A model generated the notes under the pieces. That model ran no database searches. It was given only the letters and a program-made list of their open reading frames with translations, and was not told the DNA's origin. Of a stretch of 64,000 nucleotides of DNA, positions 55,395-64,000 are shown in pieces. Source of the stretch: Eudorina sp. 2006-703-Eu-15 (Eukaryota > Chlorophyta > Chlorophyceae > Chlamydomonadales > Volvocaceae); NCBI GenBank assembly GCA_003117195.1, contig BDSI01000199.1, forward strand, positions 1 through 64,000. The letters are read 5' to 3'. A program made the translations under genes and the position numbers. Numbering within the stretch: position 1 is the stretch's first letter; each line of letters opens with the position of its first letter.

Positions 55395-57177
55395 CTGGGG
55401 ACAAGTCAACCGTTCATCACGACACGGGCAACGGAGCTAAGTTGCAGAGTCACGGCAACGCCGAGAAAATAACTGTTGTGTGGTAGATATCTGGTTGTGA
55501 GTCAAATTGTTTGCTGCTGTCCGCCGCATAAAGCAACGCCAAGAATTGCGTTCCGAGAACGTGTTGGCTTGCTGGCATAGAAATTATAACAGCGGGTTTC
55601 CTGCTTACAATTAATGACGACTACTTGAGACACCGATGTGCTACGTTTCACGCAACGAAGCAATGACCATCACACCATGGCACAACTTCGCACTCACATC
55701 ACGCGTACTTGGGTCCGCGAATTCGAAGACGTAAACGGCCTCCGACGAAGTTTACAAGGTGCAAAGGAAGCCCCTTTGATGCGGTGACATGAAATTGTGT
55801 TCATTTCCCAAAACGTGGAATATTTTATAAAGACCACAATTGTTGATTGATGATTGTTTTGTTCTCTTTGCTGCACCTGATATGGGTCAAAGGTCAGGGA
55901 CTTGTAATTTGCTGGCATGGTCAACCGCCGAGCGCGTCGTACTGGAAGCAGTCCAAGAAGGATAGCGCCAGACTTGTGGCTCATTCCTGCAACTTCATTG
56001 TTTTATTTTGCGTAGTATAGAAAGAGATAAGATATCCTCACGTTGCCGCCGGTTCGGCAACGCCTTTCGGACGTGCGCGTGGATAGGGTGCTCAATCAAC
56101 GGCCTTGGTTGCAGCTGCGGACTCGTTCGCGCGCCTGCGCAACACGCACATCTTGCTCAGATCTATGCGCCACCGGGTTGCGTTGCCACGCCCTACAGCG
56201 GCGCGAAACTGATGAGGGCTGCCGCAGTGGCTACGCTGCCATCTATCCGTCCGCTGTGGAATCGGTATTGCAGGCAACAGCGTGTAAACCATGCATGCTG
56301 GGGAATTGATGATGGCATGATGCTAATAGGCCGGTGGGCCAGCCCGCCACCACATACGACCCCACGCACAATACCCTGATGACGGATGTTTGGTTAGCCT
56401 GCCTGCCGATCGATCGCGGACTGTGCTCAGCGGTCTGTCCACGGCACTTGGGAGCGAACGTGTATCACATTGTCATATTATGTAAAATTTATAATAATAA
56501 AATTTCCTAGGCACCCAGGCCGTATGTATGGCCAGGTTTGCGAGGTCGCTGGGCCCTCCAGGCAGAACAGAAGCGAGCGCATGGAACACAGTAGTACATA
56601 CCTTAGGTGGTGCATGCAATCCCGGACCTGTCACAGACAGGCACAGGCTCGCAGCGTCGACCATCGCCCCTGCGTTCCAACGGCATCGATTCTAGGGAAT
56701 TAAATTGTTTGCGAGGCTGCAATCGTACGTATTTATCTTGTATTTACTTGTATATTTATTTGCTTATTTACGTATTATTTTATTAACTCATTTACGTATT
56801 ATGTTATATTTATTTCAAATTTATTTTACATTTATTTATTTGTTTATTTACTTAATTATATATTTATTACATCCTCTAATTATATTGCCGGATCATCATG
56901 TCCGATTTGGCGCTTGCATGTCGGTCGGGCTGCCCTGAGGCACAGAACCACATCAACGATCCTTGGCAAACAAAGTCGATCGATGCACCTCCGATAGGAG
57001 ACCTTCGTTATTGTCGGTGTGTTTGATTGCACCGACGGCGGCAAGCTGTCTGTTGATTGGCTGTTCCCACGCGCTGCAGATATGTGCCGTGGATTGCGTG
57101 CTGGTAGACACAGCTCATCATCCAAGCCACCGCGGACGGGCGCCCGCGGTGGGCGGCCAGACTAGGAAGACATAAAT
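55395..57177. other. Spacer upstream of fructosamine kinase
   Basis: It must contain the promoter and first exon of the kinase gene (minus). A 96-codon minus frame at 55984-55694 is a weak candidate for leader sequence, but I could not join it in phase. 56700-56880 is AT-rich with repeated TATTTATTTA. No other gene is recognised. Confidence 0.5.
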
Positions 57178-58223
57178 TATGTTGCTATCTTAAGTAAAAA
57201 ACATTTACGGGCAGAAAACCCGGAAATATTCTATTTCCCGGACCCCCAAGAAACCTGCGAGATTTATTTTTTTGACGCTGTGGAGAGCCGGAAATCTGCC
57301 CTGTCAACTATTTTCCAGACTACCTAAAGGGCCTGGATATCTGCATGCGCAGGAGCAATTCCTGCGTCTTACACCTGTCTACCGCCAAAACACACCCTAA
57401 TGCCGTGTCTCCTACTCCTGGTTATTACCCTCCCATATGCATCCGCGACGCAAGGAAAGCGCGCTTCAGGCCTCCAAGACTGACACTCTGGGAAAACGCA
57501 CCCCCCATTCGTTCGTAACTCATTCGTTTCAGTGTTCATAACTCGTTCGTTCGTAACTCATTCGTAACTCGTTCGTAACTCGTTCGTAATCCATGTTCCA
57601 CCGCCTGTTCTCTCAGAAGCGGGCCTCCGGGAGGGCGTCGCGCGTCAGCAAGAAAATTGCGCTGTAGTAAGCAAGGGACGTCTTTGTAGTGTTTTAATTT
57701 CTGAACAGGTAGCTTTTCATGGTTAGTAGATGTATGGTTAGTAGATGTAATACATGCCTTGATGCAACGAACGCCTTACAATGAACGGGACTGGACTTGC
57801 TGAATAAGACTTCTTGCATCCGTTGCATGGTAGGACGTTCACAAGCACTAATGCATGCATTTTGCGGTCGTGAATTTGGGTTGACCAATTTTTCGTAACT
57901 TGGGGTCGTTGTCAGTGCCCAGTGCCATAACGAAGTAGTTTCGTTCGTTACCAAGGCTGTCGTTTCATGAAACGAACCGGGTGGCGTCTTACGAACCAAG
58001 TTTTTCCCAGAGTGTGAGAATCCCTGTCGTAGCTGTGGTAGCAGTGGCGCTGCTGTCGGAACATGCAGAAATATTTCCGGCCTGCCTCGGAGGTTTTTAT
58101 TTATTTCCTGGCACCTAGGAAGCCCCCCGCCCAAATCTGCCCTGCCAAAGGTTCTTTGGCTACTGGCGACAGGCCGGAAACCTGCGGAATTCTATTTCCC
58201 CGTTTTGGAAGATAGCAACACTA
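57178..58223. mobile_element. hAT-type MITE, copy 2, interrupted by a nested insertion
   Basis: Inverse-orientation relative of 10836-11338. It runs from TGTTGCTATCTT at the left to AAGATAGCAACACT at the right. The outermost bases and the 8-bp duplication are eroded. Removal of 57484-58014 restores colinearity with copy 1. Divergence from copy 1 is noticeable, so the family is not freshly amplified. Confidence 0.85.
57484..58014. mobile_element. CACTA-like MITE (531 bp) nested in the hAT MITE
   Basis: 13-bp terminal inverted repeats CACTCTGGGAAAA, perfect at both ends. They are flanked by a 3-bp TGA duplication (57481-57483 and 58015-58017). The uninterrupted copy at 10836-11338 gives the empty site, with a single TGA (AAGACTGAGAATCC on the complement). 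A CAC start with a 3-bp duplication fits the CACTA/EnSpm superfamily. The left end carries an array of AACTCGTTCGT-type 11-mers (57510-57595), like the subterminal binding sites of CACTA elements. There is no coding frame, so it is non-autonomous. Confidence 0.88.
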
Positions 58224-59580
58224 CTGGACATGATACGTGTATGTTCGTTACAGGGAGCGAGGGGCCCGCCCCTACACACAGGTCATCCATGGCCATACAT
58301 GGTGCGAGCGAGCCGCAGCACCCTCCCCACCGTACACTGCATGTACAATATTGGCAACCGTGCTACCACGCACCATCCACGGCGCAAAGGACGGCGGGCG
58401 GATCTATTCTTCGCCTGTCTTGATTTGGTATCTGCAGGTTATGCACAGGTACAGCGTTTTAGCAGCTATGGTAACAGGTAGGTAGGCCGATGCATATACA
58501 TGTACACACGGTATCGGACCGACCATACCTGCCTCGAAAGCAATGCACCATACGTTCTGTCTCGCTAGAGCCCTTACCTCATCACAACCTTCATGCATCG
58601 GATATTTATGTGACGTGCACGGGTGCGCTAGGCGCGCGCGCGCATTACATTATTCTTGTACGTACGTACAAGCAACCTCTCAGCGCACGTCGTCGGCAGC
58701 GCTACCCGCACTCCTCACCACTCACATGCATGTGCATGCTTGATCCAACTAATCCAACAGCACTGAACTGCATCTATCTCCCAAGCAACAAGCAATAACG
58801 CACGCACACACACACACATCGATGCACGTACATACGTACGTAAGCACATCGCGCCGAGAATAAATTGCTTTGCTTGTGTGTACGTATGGTGTGCGGGGCT
58901 ACGTAGCGTCCACCTGGTCCCCGTCCCCATCTACCCCATCTCGCTCCACTTTAAAACGCACGCACACATCCGCCGGCGTTTTCAACTGATGAGGAGCATC
59001 ATCGAAATATTTGAGCCGTACTGCGTATACTGCGTCGAAAGTGACGCAAGCCAGGACGGAGCATACCTCCCAATGAGCGAAGCAATTGAGACATCTGAAT
59101 GAATAATACCATCTTCGCTCGCACTAAATAATAGCATGCGCATACGTAGCTAGCAGACCGAATGATCAGATAGATTGCGTGAGAAACTTGTGTACTGTTC
59201 TATCTATACGTCTTGTCTCATCAGCATGCAGATATAGAACACTACAAATTTCCTAAGATTGCGTGCCGGTAGCTAGCGAATTACGGACTTATTGGAGTAG
59301 TCATCAGCACGCACACACTACACACACGCACGCGCACGCGTGGCCGCAGTAGCCGCAGAACACACGTGCTGTATGTTCGTGTGCACTGCCAATCTATCTA
59401 TATACTCTATGTCCTTGCTATCAGTCGTCATCATCACTAACAACTACGTAAACCTACATTTCGGAGGTGGAAGCCTCATTTCGGCTACTTCGCTCAGCGG
59501 TAATTCATGAAAGCATCAACAAACACGCACCCACCGACGGATGACCGACACGAAGTAAGAGATATATAGTCGGGCCTATT
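58224..59580. other. Spacer without recognisable gene
   Basis: Short frames only. CGTACGTAC palindromic runs occur near 58660 and 58830, and CACACGCACGCG stretches near 59310-59340. The right end probably holds the 3' UTR of the modular gene on the minus strand. Confidence 0.55.
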
Positions 59581-59672
59581 CATCACGGAGCAGCGAGTAT
59601 TCCCATCACGGAGCAGCGAGTATTCCCATCACGAAACGGCGAGTATTCCCATCACGGAGCAGCGAGCATATC
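59581..59672. repeat. 23-bp minisatellite overlapping the stop codon
   Basis: Four units starting CATCACGGAGCAGCGAG (59581, 59604, 59627, 59650). The TCA in the fourth unit is the TGA stop of the minus-strand gene, so its last codons come from a repeat unit. Confidence 0.9.
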
Positions 59673-62600
59673 CTTTACAGCTATCCAGCGTGTATTGTTG
59701 GCAGCGGCAGCTGGAATGCGCCCCACATCCACCAGCACGCGGGTGCTGTCGTCAAGCCGCTGCAATACCACAGCAGTCGCTGACGAACCAAGCTGCAGAG
59801 GTGTAGCAAACTCAAGGTAAACAGTAGGTTGCGAGTTCGACGGGCTGGAGACCGGAAGCTTCACTGCCGAAGGCCACGTCCGGTGGCCGCCGCCGCCTGT
59901 GCTGGAGTTGCCGTAGAACTCCACGACCAGGAAGTACGACGCGCGCATGCCCCCGGGGCCGTTCATGACCAAGGGCGGCACTTGTGTCCCCAGGGTGGGA
60001 AACAAGGGTGTGGTCCCGGAGCTGCCCTGCTGCCAGCGCCAGCCTGACACAGCCGGCCGCGACGGCCAGTTGACATTGTTTGTAAAACCTTGCATGTGGT
60101 CGATGCAGGCCATGCCATTAGTCGACACCGAGCGGCAGTACATTTGGGTTGCGCCTGTGTCAAGCCGCACCACGTCTACGGCCATGCCATCAAAGTTGTT
60201 GGTGCCCTGAGTGCCCTGGCAGGTGACGGTGCCGGACCGCTGCAGCATGATGCCCGTTCGGCGCTTGTTTGACGGGCCAACCGCGCTGAGCAGGGAGGCG
60301 ATGCTGGAGTTGAACTCGACGTACACCCACGGCATGCAGAACGAGTCGGCGATGTTCAGTTTGATGGAGGCGGGCGGCGAGCGGGTGCCATCCTCATATG
60401 TGTAGACCACGCTATATGTGGCGTAGCAGGAGCCGGTGCCCCAGTAATACAGGCCACCGGCATCGTTGTAACATGATCCCGCAAGTGCTCCCTGGGCCTT
60501 CATGCAGCGGACGGGCGGTGGGTTCTCTGCATGGGCAATAAGGGGACAGTCGACCAGTATTCTAAGGGTTGATGTAGTTGATGAGCAAGTAAGGCCGGCC
60601 ATGTATGTAATGATGGGATGATTGCACGACACGACACGAACGAACACATTGTTCCTGCTATCTTGTAACATTTATTTCCGTGCGTCCACCCGCCCGCTCT
60701 CTCGGAACATCGATACATTTGCACATACATCGAACTAAACGAACAGTAGTCCTCGCTCCAGAAACAAACTGCTTGACCAAGTCGACCCACCTGTTATGCA
60801 CGCCGGTCCCCGCACACCGCTGATCGTAGTCGTACTGAAGATGGTGCCCGTAGGGCAAGCACCGCAGCGCCATGAAAAGCCCGTGTTCGTGCAGGTTCCT
60901 CTGGCGCCGCAGGGCGCCTGGCCGCAGAAATCAACTGCGCACGTGCAGATGCATCTTACCGGTTATGGATGTATGAGCCTCTTACTGTACTTATAGCGTG
61001 CATGGTCGTGTTCGGAGATGTGGTAGATTAAAAAATGCGCAAATCTTCGACATAACACAATATATATCATTATTATTATTACATTCATGACCATGCGTAA
61101 AATAACCCGGCCCAGAACCATTAATGGCGTGCGTTGTGAAGGATGGGACGGGATGGAATGCCGAATGCATAGCATGCTACCCCTATAAGGCTAATAGGGC
61201 GGTCACGAAAAACGATAATCATCAGGCATTTTCTATGTAGCCAGTGCGGTTAGCTCGCATGTCACCAAGTTCCATGGAATTGTGGACATACCGATTCACA
61301 TGGCCATACATGTATGTGAGTTCATAAGCAGCACGATGAAACGAACATAATGATGACGACATTGATTTGCAGGTGACGTTTACAAAAATCTACGTACCTC
61401 CCATGTCAGGAACTGGAGATTTATCATTGAAGATCAACCAGCGTGAGTTGTTGGCAGCGGCAGCTGGAATGCGCCCCACATCCACCAGCGCGCGGGTGCT
61501 GTCGTCAAGCCGCTGCAATACCACAGCATTCGCCGACAAACCAAGCTGAAGAGCCGCAACAAGCTCGACGTACAGTGTGGGCTGCGAATTCGACGGGCTG
61601 GAAATCGACAGCTTCACTGCCGAAGGCCACGTCCGGTGGCCGCCGAAGAACTCCACGACCAGGAAGTACGACCCACGCATGCCCCCGGCGGGGCCGTTCA
61701 TGACCAGGGGCGACACCTGTGTCCCCAGGGTGGGAAACAAGGGTGTGGTCCCGGAGCTGCCCTGCTGCCAGCGCCAGCCTGACACAGCCGGCCGCGACGG
61801 CCAGTCGATGCTGCCTGCGAACCCGTGCATGTGGTCGATGCAGGCCATGCCATTGTCTGACACCGCTCTGCAGTACATTTGGCTGGCGCCTGTGTCCAGC
61901 CGCACCACGTCTATGGCCATGCTCTCAAAGTTGTTGCTGCCCTGCGTGTTTTGGCAGGTGACGGTGCCCGACCGCTGCAGCATGATACCGACACGGCGCT
62001 TGTTGGACGGTCCAACCGTGCTGAGCAGGGAGGCGATGCTGGTGTTGAACTCGACGTACACCCACGGCATGCAGAACGACGAGTCAGAGATCCTCAAGAT
62101 GCTAGAGGCGGGCGGCGAGCGGGTGCCATCCTCGTATCTGTAGACCACGCTATATGTAACGTAGGAGGAACCGGTGCCCCAGAAATACAATCCGCCGGCA
62201 TTGTTGATGCACGAGCCTATACTTGCGCCCTGGGCCTTCATGCAGCGGACGGGCGGCGGGGCCTCTGCATACCGGTAGGTGCAAAGAATAGCAATATAGC
62301 ATAGACACGTCAGGGAGACGGCAGTGAGAAGGGTTACATTTCTTGGGATGGATTGACATGGAGTATGGTATTAATGGTATCGAAGGGCACCGGATTTATT
62401 TGCGGGGGAAGGCGATCGATACGATTTTCTAACGGTACTCATCGTAAATCAACCATCGATATTTTAAATATTTGTTTATGCGGCAGGTAGCTAGGTCATT
62501 ATCTCTTCAAGCAGATCTCACTTTATCCTTTCTAGTTACATACCTTTTGCACAAGCTGGTCCCTGCACTCCGTTGATGGTAGTCGTCGTGAAGAAGGTGC

Positions 62601-64000
62601 CCACTGGGCAGGCGCCACACCGCCACGTGGTGTCGATGTTGGTGCAGCTGGCGGAACCGCAGGGCGAGCTGGCACAGAAGTCGACTGCGCGCATTCAGTA
62701 TGGCGGTCGGCGGCGCGCGCGTTTATATAGTTCATACATTCATGCGGGTTGTACGTTTATACAAGTACAACACGAGTCAGGTAAAATTGGAGAGCCAGAA
62801 TATATGGGTTGCAATGAACAAGGAACGCAGTCAGGAGCGCAAACCAACGTTCGCTTTGTTTAAATAGTTTAAAGACACCGGATGACATATGCGTGGTGGT
62901 AGTGGTAGCAGCCTAGCCAATAATGCTTCGTGTTGCCTAAAGCCTCCCCTCGCTCCTCGCCTCCGTCAGCACAAACCGAGGTAATCAATAGTCGGAAGTT
63001 ACGTCGGTTCGGTCATCAATAATAGTTCGCGTCACCCACGGAAGCCCCATAAATAAGTAGCACACGACACAGTCTGTATGTAAGACTACCCCTCCAACTC
63101 CACATCGTGCTCGAACGATGCATGCATTACCCTGGATTTACAGCCTTTATCGATAACATTCTATGTAAGCTGACGCGGGTGGATGGCGAACATGTAAATG
63201 GCATAGGTATACATAATTGTATCTGCTTTCATTATCGGACGATTTTGCTCACCGAGAGGCCTCGACCATGAAAACCGGGGTGCGTAGACCTCAACAAGAC
63301 TCGTAAGCTCGTTTGCAGATAGCGCGCGATTGTACAGCAGTACGATGGACACATTGCCGTCCAGGTATCTTTTGTTGTCAAGGGCGTCTCCGCCAACCGT
63401 CAGCGCGGTGGGTAAGATCTCACAAGGCTTGCTGGGAAACTGCCAGGTCTGCAGGTACGGACTCTGCTGCAGGCCGTACCGATGGTACGACGTTGATGCA
63501 GCGCCACTCTGCCGTACGAGGGCCTCCATCGTCCATTGTCTGCTTGGTGCTTGCGGCACCGGACTGGTCCCTGGGGTGAAGCCCACTAATAAGCCCACGC
63601 TGTGAGAATAAACAAACTGCTGTGACGTTGACAAAAACAGTTCACGGTCGTAGTTGTTCCAGGAGCGGCCAAGTGACAAGAGCACGTTATCGGTGGCGGT
63701 GGCCGGGTCGTTGAAGCTGCCGATCCAAACGGCAGTGAAGGCACCCATCGCGGACGCGTTCCAGCTGCTAGGCAGGCTGGTGCTGCTCAGACCCACACAT
63801 TTGCCAGCACTGAAGGCGACAGCTGCTGTCGAAGCGTCGCGATACAAGGTGCAGTTCCCGATCAATGTGAGGGAGGCTGGGGCCCCGCCGCGCTTGCTGT
63901 TGGCGCCATCCGCGTCAAGCCAGGTTGAGACAGATGCCGGGGACGTGTAGGGTACTGCAGCTGCGGCTGATGATGCAGCCGATGGGCCGCTGCCGGCGGT
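59652..64000 (-). CDS. Modular LamG/EGF-like protein with duplicated unknown module (partial, N-terminus off window)
   Basis: Probably secreted or cell-surface; function unknown. Exons (minus): >64000-63253, 62684-62544, 62264-61398, 60934-60791 and 60526-59652. The first visible exon has a LamG/concanavalin-like fold, judged from RQWTMEALV, TVGGDALDNKRYLDGNVSIVLLYNRAL and ELTSLVEVYAP. The second and fourth are EGF-like, with Cys spacing as in VDFCASSPCGSASCTN followed by WRCGACPVGTFFTTTTINGV. The third and fifth are about 290-residue modules, roughly four-fifths identical by eye, with shared blocks such as GTRSPPAS, FCMPWVYVEFN, NKRR.GIMLQRSGTVTCQ and NWPSRPAVSGWRWQQ. I know no family for this module. 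All internal exons are symmetrical phase 1-1. Several NxS/T sites fit secretion. The signal peptide would lie beyond the window. Confidence 0.85.

Overview
This window looks like nuclear DNA of a chlamydomonadalean (volvocine-type) green alga. The genes are intron-dense with GC-rich exons. The gene set is plant/algal: MCM9, SPT16, a Rubisco-LSMT-like SET protein and a fructosamine kinase. Introns and spacers are full of micro- and minisatellites and small transposons. The species cannot be fixed from the sequence alone.

Layout. Positions 1-14548 are a repeat-rich spacer with no convincing host gene. It holds a decayed Ty3/gypsy element with its 3' LTR, a 314-bp TRIM (miniature LTR element) with perfect LTRs and target-site duplication, a 5'-truncated LINE with 13-bp target-site repeats, three copies of a tRNA-derived SINE, and a 503-bp hAT-type MITE. 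From 14549 to 23069 (minus) lies a complete MCM9 helicase gene that I could assemble into 17 in-phase exons (about 842 aa). Head-to-head with it, 543 bp away, is SPT16 of the FACT histone chaperone (23613-30446, plus, about 27 exons). Next is a large alpha/beta-hydrolase lipase of the acid/steryl-ester lipase type (31647-38517, plus, 13 exons, about 1376 aa), with a very long insertion before its catalytic serine. A minus-strand LINE with an open reverse-transcriptase frame (about 39977-42432) sits just upstream of a plastid-type SET-domain methyltransferase gene (42705-45895, plus, 4 exons). A fructosamine-3-kinase family gene follows (47550-about 55394, minus); its introns are packed with C/G-rich minisatellites. 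After another spacer, which contains a second hAT MITE with a CACTA-like MITE nested inside it, the window ends in a modular, probably secreted gene (59652 to beyond 64000, minus). That gene is built from a LamG-like domain and two tandem copies of an EGF-like exon plus a roughly 290-residue exon.

Themes. MCM9 and SPT16 share a short divergent promoter region, and both act on chromatin during replication and repair. The SET methyltransferase and the fructosamine kinase converge tail to tail, and both act on proteins. Two introns, one in MCM9 and one in the SET gene, use the same non-canonical AG/GCAAGT donor. In each case only the GC-AG splice keeps the reading frame and the conserved residues. 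Related small repeats recur across the window inside introns and spacers, which allows empty-site comparisons.
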